Shown: piece by piece, positions 8,988 through 21,229 of the stretch | How the letters are laid out: each line of letters begins with the position of its first letter | How positions within the stretch are numbered: position 1 is the stretch's first letter | Assembly (NCBI GenBank): GCA_015680685.1 | Contig: MNCI01003660.1 | Span: forward strand, 298,428-362,427 | Length of the DNA stretch: 64,000 nt | Source of the DNA: Gnetum montanum | Taxonomy: Eukaryota; Streptophyta; Gnetopsida; Gnetales; Gnetaceae | Direction of reading: 5' to 3' | Translations under genes and position numbers: made by a program | The notes under the pieces: generated by a model | Database searches by the model: none | Told to the model about the DNA's origin: nothing | The model's input: the letters and a program-made list of their open reading frames with translations, nothing else

Positions 8988-11290
8988 TAAATGAAAGCTC
9001 ATCCTCAATTTAAACAAACTAAGAAACAAGTTTCTTGCAAAATATTGAGTAGGTATGGAATTATTGACTAACATACAAACTAACTCAGGTGGAATAAATA
9101 GACGTTGAGTACCCAAGTGTACCAAGTTATAAGCTTTTACAAAATTGGATGTTCATGATAAGAGAAGTAAACACCCTGAATAACACTAACATCCAACATC
9201 TCTTAATAGCAAAAGAATGAGAGAGAAGATCCAACGATCACGAATGGTCCTCATTATGTGGTACTATTGCATCATCCTTGGTGAAGATAGTCCCACTTCT
9301 AGTCCATGCTTCCCACTACAATCACAATAGAATTGTGAATTAGTATGTAAGGTGTAACACATAGTTGTTAAGTACCTTGTCTATTTGATGGTTACACTCA
9401 ACTAGGTTATGATTGTGATAGATCGATTCCCTTAGTAGTGTTAGCGAGAAAGCTAACAAATAGGGTCAAATAGATAAGCTGTCCATTAAAGTTTAAAAAT
9501 TTTGACACAAAGAAATATTTGAAGAGGGTGTAAGAATTCACAAAAATAAAAAGGAAAGTTCATTGAAAAATGTTGTGAAGATGTGCACAATTGGATGTCA
9601 CTGATGGGGTAAACAAAAAGATTTGATTGTAAGAGTGTCTAAGGGTAAAGAACTTAACTAACCCAACCAAAAGATCTACAAGCGAGTCCTCCCCAAAGTA
9701 GGCACCGGCCTTTTATGCCATTACATATCTTCAAACCAAAGATTCCGTGGGCTCCATGGATGATTAATGGTTACAGAAGGTTATGTACCAAAACCCAAAA
9801 AAAACTAACTAAGAATTCCAACACATCAAACTAAGACATCGAACCAAAACATGAAACCAACAATGAGGTGAGACATGGAAAGCATAGATGGATGAGAGAG
9901 AGTAAAATGGAGTTCTTAATTAAGGTCACATGAAGTCCCTTGTGGATTTTGTGATTAAATAACTTCATAGAATCCATCCTTAGTCCACACCAAAACTAAC
10001 CATGTTCAGTGACTTTGCATCGACATTCTAAGACTAATCCATTCCCTGAGACATAAGAGTGCTCGCATAGAACAACCATCATTTCTTATTAGAGAAGAAG
10101 TAGGAAGTGATAACAGGCCTTAGTTAGAGGGGACTAGTGTCATAACCAGTGCTTGTAGCCCATTTATTCTATCTAAGGGGTGTGATTTGAATTCTCATCA
10201 ATTTTTTTCATTTTTTTTGAAATGGAAACCACACCATGCAAAGACACATTCATTTATTTTTTCTAAGGGGTGGGCTTTGAATCCTCATCATTTTTTTTCT
10301 TGATGAGAACCACACCATGCGAGGACATATGCATTTATTTTGTCCAAGGAGTGTGCTTTGAATTCTCATCATTTTTTGTTTTCTTTTATTTTCTTTTTGT
10401 TTTTTGATGAAAACCACACCATGCAAGGACTTATTTAACTTCCTTTTATTGAATGACATAGAACAATAACAAATTCATGAAAACACACATGCACCTAGGT
10501 AAACAAAAAAGCACAAAGAATACTGAATCCCCTTGAAGCCACATCCCATTCAAACCTTTGAATCTTTCGTAATTCCAGAAACTACCAAAGTCATAAATTT
10601 ATTAAAATTTTATTAATGAAAAAGGGACTACATGTTTCCAAAATAAGGAAAACATAGAGTGTGTGAATGGGTGGATGTTGTGAACTCACTACCTATTGCA
10701 TGAAAAAGAAACCATGTCCTAATTATTTGTAATGAAATTCAAAGCCAAAAACTAGACACCAACAATCAAATAACAAAAATAGTACATACCACCATCAAGT
10801 AACACATTACCATTATACCTGGTACTTATTAATAAAAAGTTAGAAAATCACATCAAAATAAAATAAAAAAATATTAAAGAAATTGTAAAATATTCAAGAA
10901 ATATCAAATGTACTAACGATGGTGTAAAACAAAAATTAGAAACAATTAATAACATAAAAACAAAAATATGTAAAATAAAAAATGTGTAAAAAAAAAAGAT
11001 GAAAAACACTTAAGAATACTAAAGACTAGAATGGGGGATAACCATGACTAAACATTTGGCCATGAAAAGGATTAATAAGTGGATAAATAGGATCCATGCA
11101 TGTATGAAACGTTGAGAACCTTTCATGCCCTAGCCACTAGGTGTCTATTAGTGATGTGGTGGCTAGGTAGAAAAATTATTGGTTGTACACTTGATTGTTA
11201 TATGTATGGTGGGTCAGGATATGAGGCATGTTAAAATTATAGATGACTATCCATGATTGCATCCTTGATTATGAGGTGGTATGCATGGAA
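8988..11290 (-). other. A2 region between pol and 3' LTR, non-coding
   Basis: Homologous to 2728-4682. It holds three tandem hairpin units (10174-10430), a fragment of the unknown conserved segment (about 10440-10700), and TTTTACA-type words (about 10870-11000, as GTAAAA on the plus strand). Gag-type sequence begins again at about 11290, so protease, RT, RNase H and integrase are deleted. Confidence 0.6.
10174..10430 (-). repeat. Three tandem hairpin units (A2)
   Basis: Units at 10174-10246, 10265-10325 and 10346-10430 each run from 'aaggggtgtgctttgaa' to 'accacaccatgcaaggac' with a T-rich loop. In the second unit TCCTCATCA faces TGATGAGAA, and in the third TTCTCATCA faces TGATGAAAA. The first unit has lost most pairing. 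Confidence 0.7.
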
Positions 11291-11294
11291 TTAT

Positions 11295-13474
11295 CTATCT
11301 CCCCACATTTTTATATTCATTGGTTGGATGTGGGATTAGAGTATTGATGGATGGTGGCCCATGTATATGGTTGGAGGACATTGGTTGAGATAGGGAAGGT
11401 GATGCACCAAGTTGGTCTTGTAATGGCTTGAATGATGTGGTGGGTCCATGCATGGTTTTCCTCGACTTACAACTTTTCCTCCAGAAGGGATGTTTTCGGC
11501 ATTGTGGTTGGGACCTGCTAGTGTCAACATGTCTTTGCACATTTGCAACACAAGTGACACTCATTGGTTGATATTGTGGGGCTAGACCTTCCTGAATTAA
11601 TGGCGATGGCATATAAGGAGGTGGATTATGAGAATATCAAGGGTAAGTTGGATGGTAAGACGCATGAGGTGGTGATCCTTTAGGGGATGTCATGTATTGA
11701 TGGTACTAGGGAGAGTGGTAGTGGCAATTTGAAGTGGAGGACATAGAACTAGTTGGAAAAACAAGGTGTTGAAGATAATAGCCATGCATTTTTAGTGGAT
11801 ATGGCTAATGTGGTGATGGCCTTCCCCATGACTATGATTGTTGCCACTATGGTTGAGGACCATGTTGAGGCTGGTAATAAGTCCCCCTAGGATGGTACAA
11901 TTGGTTGTTGAACTATCTAAAATTACCTTGTGGAAGAGGATGTCTCCTAGGCATGTGCTTTTGCACAAAGTTTAGATTTAAGGAACCTACTCAATACTCT
12001 TGTAGATGCAACAATGTAAAGCATTGGACCTCTGGATGGTCATCTATGCATAGGTCACATCCATGGTGAAGTCTTTAGCCTAACTTTCGTTAGCCACTTT
12101 TCCTGTCTTCCGAAAAGTATTCCTAATTATTTCTTGGTTCTTTGTCCTATATTTATTTTTATCACCTGGCATGTTTTGCATGATCTTCTCTATGACCATC
12201 TCAATAAGAGTTGTAACATTTTCATCTATCCATTTGGACATTCTATTAAATTTTGATTCTAGATCATTAATAAACTCCTTTATTGACAAAGTCTATTGTG
12301 GAATCACCTTATCAAAAGTAGTTTCATTTTTCTTACCATAAATGTGGACCTCCTTTGATTGAAGAGTTTGGTTCCAATGATGTTTCTCGACATTCTTCCA
12401 TTTGCATATCTCTCCTTATTTTGCCACATGCTCTATTATCTCTTTGATCTGATGGGCTTGAAGCTCATATAATTGCCCTAGGGCATACATCCCAAGGGTT
12501 GCCCTTGTTTCATTGTGAGGCCTATCTATGATGTGGTAAATTTACTCTTCCTCAGAGAAACCATGGCTTGGGCATTGATTTAATAAGGCATAATATCTTT
12601 CTAAGGCCATGTCCAAGGGTTCATGTTGTTCTTGTTTTCACTCTTGGATTTGTCTCCTTAGATTGGACACTCTTCCATAGGTTTGATATCTCTCATTAAA
12701 AAGTTCCAACATTGTAGACCATCATCAAATTGAGCTTGGTCTCAATGATCTATACCACATTTGAGCTCTATCAATTAGTGTCCTAGGAAAGAGCTTAAGC
12801 TTTTGCCATCCACTTTGAATGTTATAGTTAGCATAGGCATCATGGGAGGCTTGTAAATGATGTTGTGAATCTAAATCATAGCCTCTTGCAAATTTTGGAA
12901 TATTATTCATGTCAAGTTTAGGTAGTTGATTCATTTTGCAATGCCTACAAGATATCTTAATGGCCTCTAGGATATGCATTAGGCTCTTAGTATCCAATAG
13001 GGGTTCATCGTCATCAAAAAAATTGCGAGGGAAGTTCCTATGTTCATGGTGTCCTCTTTGACTCTTCCCATGGGTTCAATTTTGGTTTTTAGTCCAACCC
13101 TTTGATGGAGCTCTATCTGTATACCTACATTCATCTTCATTAGAACTAGATGTTGAAGGGAAAGAGGAAGATGAGGAACTGGAAGAGTTTCCATGGCTTC
13201 TATGGTGTTTCCCAGGGTCCCTTAATTTATCATTTCAAGTTTTCGAGAAGGTCTTAAGCCTTGAGGCCTCCCCTAGTTTAGGACCTATGTCATCTCCTCC
13301 AAGATTATCTACCTTAGGTGAAAGTAGTCTTTGAGTGTTGTCATGGTGGTCATGATCATAAGAAACCCTTGCATAAGTTTGATCACTCCAATCTTCTTCA
13401 CCATATATCTTGATAGTTCTCTAATGAATTTTTCCTCTATACAGTGCATAGTCACTTCCATGTGAGAGAGACAT
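11295..13474 (-). pseudogene. Gag (A2)
   Basis: Starts MSLSHGSDYALYRG at 13472-13474 and stays in one frame with few stops to about 12700. It has a Ser-rich run (about 13130-13200), the Retrotrans_gag core (FARGYDLDSQHHLQASHDAY, LFPRTLIDRAQMWYRSL, about 12720-12900), a helical stretch FINDLESKFNRMSKWID (12080-12290), and a zinc knuckle CDLCIDDHPEVQC at 12021-12059 with all four ligands. A Pro/His-rich tail reaches 11295. It is the least broken gag N-terminal half in the window. The protease that should follow is missing. Confidence 0.75.
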
Positions 13475-13580
13475 TGTTCATGGTTTATGGTGTGTGTGAA
13501 TCAATAGCTTCTAAAAGATATATCGTTAATTCCTTTACAACGATATTGTCTAATATAACTAATCTAAATAACTAGCATCA

Positions 13581-13598
13581 TCCTTGGAAATAGCACCA
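13581..13598 (-). promoter_or_regulatory. Primer-binding site of A2, decayed
   Basis: The minus strand TGGTGCTATTTCCAAGGA differs at six of 18 positions from the tRNA-Asp complement. Five differences are transitions. Confidence 0.7.
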
Positions 13599-13599
13599 A

Positions 13600-14478
13600 T
13601 GATGAGGGACAAGGTACCCCTATGCTTAACCATACGAATCACAAGCCTTCATGCATGATCCAATCAAATTCCATGGATGGGACTAGTTGTGGCATCTAGA
13701 TTGTTATGCTTTGATCGTAGTTCATTGTCTTCCCACTTGGACTAGTGGTAGCTTTGTCACATATGGTTTAGTCCAAAGTAAGGCATATGATGTTATTCCT
13801 AATTCTCTGCTACTCCTAATGGTAGTAAAGAGATGAATCAATTAAAATAATGAATAATAAGAACCAAGATCTAAACTAGCCTATGGATGATGATATCAAC
13901 TCTTAAAGATCCGTACATGTCTTGGACTTCTAGGGCTACCAAGTGTACATCACTGGTTGTGCCAAATGATACACCTCTAAATTACCAAGTATTTACACGT
14001 AAACATTCGTGGTTAAGGCATACACATTCCACTTAATAACATGAATAGTAAATAACAATACATGGAAATGTTTAACTAAAGAAAGCATTAAATAATTAAA
14101 GCAACAATAATCTAAGTGGATGCGGTAACGATGGAAGTAATCTTGATCTTTATTGCTAGTCATGTAATGTGTCCAAGTACATCACACTCAAAAAAAGGTG
14201 TCACACGATTACAAACATCGCACTTCGGGCATGCACTAGAAATAATAGACTTCAAAGAAAAGAAACTAAAAACTAACTTGAAAAGTGACTCAAAAAAAGA
14301 GCCCAAGTGTTGTATTTATAGGCAATAGTATATACCCCAACATCAAGTACCCAACATTGCATCCAAGCCCCGACATCACATACCCAACATCAAAGCAAAC
14401 AGAAAGTAACAATTCATCAAATGTCAAAGCTTCAATGTCAAGGCTTCAATGTCAAGATAGGCAAATCATGACTCATCA
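13600..14478 (-). repeat. LTR, right (B type)
   Basis: TGATGAG ... CTCATCA on the plus strand, 879 bp, followed by the target duplication CAAAT. It is the 5' LTR of A2. TATA box at about 14313-14321 (minus). Its first 309 bases are shared with the left LTR. Confidence 0.85.
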
Positions 14479-14483
14479 CAAAT
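14479..14483. repeat. Target-site duplication, right copy (CAAAT)
   Basis: Identical to 1760-1764. Confidence 0.8.
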
Positions 14484-14759
14484 CATGCAGCAGCAATAAC
14501 ATGGAGAATCATAATCTTGTTTTGACAAGCTGAAGGATACCCATGAGGAAAAATAACTTAAAAGACAATCTAGAAACAAGAATGAAAGTCTTAGCTAGTG
14601 AAAAACAACATTTTCTATGTTCACCATAGACTTTGGACTAGCATGAGTATTGATACTCATGCATCTTAGTAGAGCTACAAGATTTGAATGTTAATGTCAT
14701 GTGCCTACATGAAGTCTTATCATGGGAATTCCTTTATCAATTCCAACTAAATTTAAAAA

Positions 14760-14973
14760 AGATGAGATACTTAGGTATTCTAAGAAAAAAGGTTCTTATG
14801 GAGGTTCTTCCTTCAAGCCATAAAGATTAGCCTATTATAGAAATCATAACATAGATGATTGCACAATTGTCTATAAAGAAGGCAAGTCTAAATTGGTACA
14901 GAGGCTTGAATGGAAATTAGAAGATATGATCTTTGAAATTTCAAAACTTCAAATCATGGAAAAGAAAGAATAA
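14760..14973 (+). pseudogene. Gag-like C-terminal fragment of element D
   Basis: The frame KKGSYGGSSFKP, then YYRNHNIDDCTIVYKEGKS, then KLVQRLEWKLEDM resembles the knuckle end of plant gypsy gag proteins ('C-x2-H-...-C' followed by Leu/Lys/Glu-rich helix). In the inverted copy at about 62560-62731 the same place reads GYCRNHNMDGC, so a C-x2-H-x4-C ligand set is ancestral and the first Cys is lost here. One in-frame stop. Family assignment is tentative. Confidence 0.5.
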
Positions 14974-15249
14974 TCAAACCATATAGCCTTAGCATTGATA
15001 TATAAATCTAGTCAAAAAAACATGTATGTGTGGCTAATAAACATTTAATTACCAAATTAACATGTTCAAATATTAGACTTTGTCAAGTGACCTATTAAAT
15101 TAACCAAATACAGGAATGTTTAAAGAATAAGTTGTTCCTAACTTAGATTAACATTAATCTAGTGCAATTCATCCTCTATGAAGATTTAATGTGAAAGTTG
15201 AAAGTAGTGTTTATCAATTCCTAGATATGGATATGTAAAAGAACCTTTG

Positions 15250-15646
15250 GAAGATGTTCACATCAATACAACATGTAATTCCATTAGCCAGTGCATATTT
15301 TAATTACTTTGAATCTTTAATAGACAAGTCAAATCCCAGAATTCAAGAATAGATGATATTGTTGGATAGAGTTCATAAAGAACCATAGTTCAACAATTAC
15401 ACTTCCATGACTAATGAAGACAGGCCAACATCATTCTTCATTGAGACCCTAGACTATATTTGGTATGATGTCTGATTCTTCCAAGTTACCAAGTTACTAG
15501 AGTTAATTTCTAAAGAAGAAGTTAAGAAGAAGCAAGATCAAGCCCTACCATCCCAAACAAGGTCATCTAACCAAATACCCCTTATGGCAAAACTACAAGT
15601 ACTTTCATTAATTCCCATGGTTGATCAAGATCAAGGAGTATCTTAA
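15250..15646 (+). pseudogene. Unknown ORF of element D, C-terminal part
   Basis: A frame with a few stops reads YFNYFESLIDKSNPRIQE, then MTNEDRPTSFFIETLDYIW, LLELISKEEVKKKQDQAL and ends VDQDQGVS. The inverted copy at 61837-62240 keeps the same frame with mostly conservative differences, so it was a protein. I recognise no domain. There is no RT, RNase H or integrase between this ORF and the polypurine tract, so D looks non-autonomous or uses an unfamiliar arrangement. Confidence 0.5.
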
Positions 15647-16084
15647 CCTTACTATTATTTATAATATTGATAATTTTCTTCATTATTTAATTTATATTTT
15701 CATTAGGTAAGTAAAATGTCTAGGGTAATGCAAGTTGGAGATAAGGATTTTCCCTACCTTCACTTAGCTAACCACATATGAGTTGCACTTTGTGTGACCC
15801 TGGTTAAAACTAGTGATTGGTGGTTGATAGACCTTTAATTTGCCTCTTCTATTTATCTTAGAAAATGAGGTAAGTATTGATAAAATAAGATTTAATTCTT
15901 ATATATGTTCTTATCAATTATATTTGTTTATAGAATAAGCAAGAGAACATAGGATATTTAACCTTAAGTTGAAAGGAGAAATCAAACTCTTGGAGCATTA
16001 CAGCATGAGTAGAAGCACTAGAGCTAGAGAAAGATAGTGAATGTGGGCTCATTCGAGGATGAATGAAACCTAAGGAGGATAGAT
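15647..16084 (+). other. D 3' leader and polypurine tract
   Basis: Non-coding, AT-rich. It ends in AAACCTAAGGAGGATAGAT at about 16066-16084, directly before the LTR. The inverted copy has AAACTTAAGGGAGGCAGAT at the same place. Confidence 0.6.
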
Positions 16085-16658
16085 TGTCACATCCCCATTT
16101 TTGAATGATGCCACTACATAACAAAGATGATGTCTCTTCATAACAAGTGTAGTGATTATTATAATAAGACCCAAAAGGATGAGTTGTAATTAAGACCCAA
16201 AAGGACATACTATAATAATGGGTATGTCTCTAAAGGTAACCTTTGGGGATTTAACCTAAGGTACTTATACCTAAGCATTAGAGGTTGTATCATGATGGAA
16301 TTGTAGATCCGATAAAGACAAGTAATAGGTATGAGGTGAAGTGGGACAAAAAGAGGACTAGTCATGCTTTCTGATCAATGATAGGCTTAACCAAGGTGAC
16401 AGTGTTGGATAGCCTCTAAGGGATAGATGTTGAAGGAACATAACCACAAAAAAACACTCAAAGCATGACCCAGATACACTATTCCATATCAATAAAGCAT
16501 TCTTTTCTTTTTCGTTTTGCATTTTTCCTATTATCTCCTTTACACATAATGTCCAATGTTAAGCATATTTGATGTCTTTCACATATCTCCTTTATGCACA
16601 ATGTCTAATATAACATATATTTGACATTGGTCATGACCTGTAGGAATGGGATGTCACA
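16085..16658 (+). repeat. LTR of element D (3')
   Basis: Starts TGTCACATCCCC and ends GGGATGTCACA, an imperfect inverted end pair, after a polypurine tract. The inverted second copy is at 60917-61405. An internal direct repeat 'agacccaaaagga' lies at about 16165-16205. Confidence 0.75.
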
Positions 16659-17652
16659 AAGATGGTAACTAAATTTGTTGAGTTGGATGGCCCTCAATGT
16701 GCATATGTAACACCATATTGTATGGGAAAAGTTGTTGAAACTTATTTTTTATTCTCAACCATTATATAAATCCTATGAGAGATTAAACGATCTTGTTTGG
16801 TACAAATAGAGTGGAGGATTAGAATGACATCTAGTTACATGTGTTGGTGCATCTTGTAAAATGAAACTTGAACTAAGTGAGTCACACAAATGTTTTGATG
16901 TTTTCTAACTTCCTAAGTGATGAAAAGTATTACCCATCACCCTTGGCTATGCTAGTCTTTATGGTATTATAATACTACAAAAGATAAATAATATGCAATT
17001 GATGCATCAATCCTTAGGATCATGAGAATTAGTAAGGTCTCACCTCATTTCTTCAACAACTTGATTTGTTTAATGAGGAAAGGGGATATGTAGCCCTTGT
17101 AATCAATCCATCGTATGAGTCATATCCTTATTAGTTAGTTACTAGTGTAAGTCTAACCCCATGTTTTAAGAGGATTGAAGAAAAATGCACTATTTGAAGG
17201 ATGGTTATAAGGATCCTATAATGTCCCTATATATGTGATTTATTTGGGATGCCTACTACTATGCCTATGAAGCTTTTATTCGCATCCTTTGCTTTTATTA
17301 TGTTATGTTTGGTTTTTATATAATAATACCATGCTTGCCTAAGCCTAGGTTAACTAGGTGTTATAAAGAATCTCAATGTAAGGACATTTGTGATCGACAA
17401 TTTATGCCATCATTTTCTATTAGATCTTCCTCTCATACAAAAGTTGGTATTTGGCCAAAATGTATATTGCTACCTGAAATTCTTTTGCTATATTAAATTA
17501 AAGTTGGTATTTCACTATTTTAAGTTAAAGTTGGTATTACACCAAAGCCTTATATTGCTACATAAATGTTGAAAGTGATGTAAATGTTGTTAGGTGTGGG
17601 ATCATTTTCTTTACTAATTAAAAATTTTCTATTTTTGATTTTTTAAATCATT
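16659..17652. other. Spacer, no gene
   Basis: AT-rich, with only short open frames of random composition. A small duplication, 'aaagttggtatt...', occurs three times between 17440 and 17540. Confidence 0.6.
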
Positions 17653-17657
17653 ATTTC
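17653..17657. repeat. Target-site duplication of G, left (ATTTC)
   Basis: ATTTC here and ATTTT at 46195-46199 flank element G, with one C/T difference. Confidence 0.65.
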
Positions 17658-18504
17658 TGAAGAAGATTTAGTAAGCCAATTACGTCAATAGGCATGCATC
17701 AATGCAACCCTATCAACATATCCTTTGATATGTTAACTCATATGTGTTGATGCCCTCTAGTCTATACCATATATAAATGTGCACACTATTCACATTATGG
17801 CACCTTTAATTATTCTAACAATAAAGCTTTGGTAGTTTTTTTCATAGAATTCAGCCAAATTTTCCTCTAAGTACCTATAACATGAATTGAGTTAATTGAA
17901 CAGAGTTTTATTTGAGTACATAACACACTTGGATACTTTTTCATGATGGCAATAAAATCAAGATTAATTTCTTCCATTATAGCACTTAGATTAGCACTTA
18001 GTTTATTTTCAACATTTTACTCTTAATGCACTTTACTTTCCAACACTTAATAATTTAATATTTTATTCCATAACTACATGAATATCACCACTTTGAGGAT
18101 AATATATTAATGTTTGGTAATCCTAACAATCAATACTTGGTAACCTAGCAACATTAATATAGGTTTAGGATGGGTATGGAACGTGGTAACAAATGCTCTA
18201 TACTTAGGATAGTTTGGAATATTTTTAAGTTTATAGTTAGTTTAATATTTTAATATATAAAATAATTTATTATTTTAATATTTTAATGATAAAAGTAATA
18301 AAAATAAAATTATGTTATGATTCAATCACACTTAACCATACCAATTGAGCTAGTACAAGTGATGATTGAGAAAATAGTGACCAACAACCTAACACTTAAT
18401 TATCTATGATACTGTTAGCCCAGAGTTTCATGAAATTTGACCAAATCGCTCGTACATGCTTGTGATTTATATGGTTGGGCATAGGGAACACTTCCTACTC
18501 ATCA
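17658..18504 (+). repeat. 5' LTR of G
   Basis: TGAAGAAG ... CTCATCA. It matches both halves of the split 3' LTR. TATA-like TATAAAT at 17772-17778. Confidence 0.85.
17772..17778 (+). promoter_or_regulatory. TATA box of G 5' LTR
   Basis: TATAAAT preceded by short 'gcatcaatg / catatgtgttgatgc' inverted words. The 3' LTR has TATATAAAT at 33452-33460. Confidence 0.5.
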
Positions 18505-18505
18505 T

Positions 18506-18523
18506 TAACATCATTGCCAGGGA
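18506..18523 (+). promoter_or_regulatory. Primer-binding site of G, decayed
   Basis: TAACATCATTGCCAGGGA differs from the tRNA-Asp complement at six positions, all transitions. Confidence 0.7.
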
Positions 18524-18660
18524 ATTCTTTGTTGTGCACTAAGTGTTCTAAATAATTAAAATGTTTAAAGGTCATTGTACAAACATAATGAACCATCATT
18601 AAAATAATAATAATAATTACAATGAATTTTTATTCAATGCACACATGGAAATAAACTAAG

Positions 18661-21220
18661 AGATGGCTTCTTCTCGCAAGATGATTCCCCACCTACCAAT
18701 GATAGAATAAGAAAGAACCTAAACAATGTGCCTCAATAACTCAAAGTGGTCTACACCTATTTAAATCCATACTATCTAGAGTTAACTTGTATCCATCACC
18801 AAGATGAACAACTATGATGAAGAGACCTAGAGGACAACAGCTTATTACCACTCAATCATGTCATTCCATCAATGTTCATGGTAGCATTGACAAAGATGGA
18901 GTTGGAAGTAGTAGCCCTCGATTACCAAGTGATAAATCAACTCTCCAAAGATTATCAATAGACTAATGTCCAACTTTGAAAAGATAAACTCATGAAGGCC
19001 CACAATGAAGCCTCCAATAACAAAAGGATTTCAATCACATTAACAATGTTGTTAGAAAAAGAGAATACTGAATATCAATTAGGTTGATCTCAATGCTAGG
19101 GTCCTCCATCCTTCAATGAAGATAACATGATCCATCAATGATTATGTTCAATATTAGTAAGCAATCAAGACAAGGTGAGAGCTAGACCCATAAATAGGAG
19201 GCCTCAAGGCCAAGGTCTCTCAATCAGTTAGTAAGAGAACCACAAAGGGACCAGAGAAGAAGAGAAGGCTAACACAACTCTCCTAACTCTCTATCCTCAT
19301 CTTCTTCTTCATTATCTAGCTTTGATGAGGGAGTACATGACTAGCATCAAAGGAAAAATAATAAAGGATAAGATGAAGATGATAGAAGACCTCATCATAG
19401 AAATGAAAGAAGGAACAAAAGATAAGAGCAAGAGGAAAAAGGACAACATCAAGAAAGATGGCATAGTAAGCCACACCATAGGAGACATGGTCATGACAAA
19501 GGCCATGATAAATGAGATGTCTATGATGAGCCATTACTTGCTATAATAAGCATGATTAACATCTATGAGGTAGTACCTGTTTCCACTAAGCATAAGAGGA
19601 ATAGCCAAATCAAATGGCTTAATATGAAAATTATTCCTATATTTAAAGAAGGCTACAATGCTGATCTACAACACCATGTGTAGGCCTTCCATGATACTTG
19701 TGCCTTACAGAATATCGAAAATGACTGGCAAAAACTTATGTTATTTCTTAGGACACTCATATAGGAAGCTAAACGTTAGTACTAATCCTTGGAACTATAA
19801 TCCGTTAGTAGATGGAGTATAATACTACAATTTTTCAATGATAAGTATAGGACATATCCTAGGGTGTCAAACTTAAGAAAACAAATTTAAGTGTGGAAAC
19901 AAGGTAATCATGAATCCCTTGATACAACCTTAGAAAAATACTATTCTTGTTATATTGATGCCCAAGATATGGTTTCTATCAATAGGAGTAGCTTCATTGC
20001 ATCATAGATGGGTTTATAAATAAGACTAGGGAAACTCTTAGGGTTTATGTCTAACAAAGACTATTGGAAATGAGGATCCATTTGATTCAAAGGTTCATTA
20101 ACTAGGTAGCAAAGAAAGAAGGGAAGTTAAAGAAAAGAAAAAGTATAGAGCAATACAACATAGATCCCTCTATCAACAAAAGGTGGTTCATTTCTATAAT
20201 CCAAAGGAGGATGCACCATTAGAGGAGTTCATGCAAAGAAATACCTTGCCAAACCAAAAGTCCATTACTAAAATTTTAGCAAAGATAGATAAGATGCAAG
20301 ACTCTCTCGATGAGAAGTTCCAAATAACACTAAAGATTGTAGAGGAGAAAGTAGAATAAGGAAGATTAAAGGATAGAGATAGAAGATGAAAAAATGACAT
20401 AGAAAGGTACTATTACCATCAAAAAGGTAAAGTTGCAACAGTAGAGGGGGTTGGAGACACTAATTCAGATAATGAAGGATGTGACATATGCCAATATGAA
20501 TATTCAAAGGATTATTTTCCAATTTTTTCATACTTGTAGGAGTCTAGGGTGTATTCCTTAAACCCAAAATTCATCAAAAGGCAAGCACTTAGAAATTTGC
20601 CTTATCCTCAAGATAACTATAGGTAGCAATTCCATCAACAATAATACTATTCAAGTAACATGCCACCTTATCTTCAAAAATATTATTAGTAGTGGCATAA
20701 CCCATAGTTGTGGGGAATGCACCACCAAGATAGCAGTATGCTTACTAATAGCTAGATCCTTATAGGTATTACATTCAACATATGGTATCACCAAGTAGCT
20801 CCACTATTCATACATCTTTCCATCATTTCTATCCTCCCAAATATCATAAGCCTATCACACCACTTCACACACACTCCTCACCATTTCCAACACCATGCGC
20901 TCATGCCTCCACTCCCTTACCATATGCACCACCTAAGTAAGGTGAAATACCTCCACAACCCTAGCAACAAAATGCCACAAGAGTCATGAACTTACAAGTG
21001 GATAATAATTAATATGGTTCTAAGCATAAACCTCAAAAATAGCCATTCTTTTAGCCTAACAATCACCCAAACCATCAGAAGTATTTTTGGATATAGAATC
21101 CTTTCCAACTGTGCATGGAATGCCTATCAAGAGACCTTCAAATAAAAGATCTTAAAATGTTCAAACTATCATGTTAACCCATGCCATAACAAACTGGATA
21201 AAGATAATACATCTTCCCAA
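18661..21220 (+). pseudogene. Gag (G)
   Basis: Starts MASSRKMIPHLP, similar to the MSSS starts of E and F. A charged stretch at about 19320-19540 stands in place of the Ser-rich run. The Retrotrans_gag core lies at about 19640-20040 (YNADLQHHV, DWQKLMLFLRTLI, FNDKYRTYPRVSNLRKQI). A knuckle region CDICQYEYSKDY is at 20480-20515 with the His and last Cys changed to Tyr. A Pro/Tyr-rich tail follows. Stops occur every few dozen codons, so it cannot make Gag. Confidence 0.7.
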
Positions 21221-21229
21221 TAAAAGAAC

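Larger units (their letters stand above)
1765..14478 (-). mobile_element. Composite Athila-like element, LTR-A1-LTR-A2-LTR
   Basis: Three LTRs at 1765-2715, 8199-8975 and 13600-14478 enclose two internal regions, all on the minus strand. Each internal region has a tRNA-Asp-type primer-binding site at its right end and a polypurine tract at its left end. Both keep gag. A1 also keeps protease, and both lack RT, RNase H and integrase, so the array is non-autonomous. One perfect 5-bp target duplication flanks the whole array. The outer left LTR starts with the same subfamily sequence as the right LTR (B type), then changes to the subfamily of the middle LTR (A type). The simplest reading is one B-type insertion whose left LTR later received an A-type LTR-internal-LTR block by recombination. 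Confidence 0.85.

Noticed and set aside
1765-14478. Reading A1 and A2 as two independent insertions
   Set aside because: No target duplication flanks either one alone, the middle LTR serves both, and the only 5-bp match is at the outer ends.
14116-14533. Two overlapping frames at 14116-14533
   Set aside because: They lie inside the B-type LTR and have no homologs.
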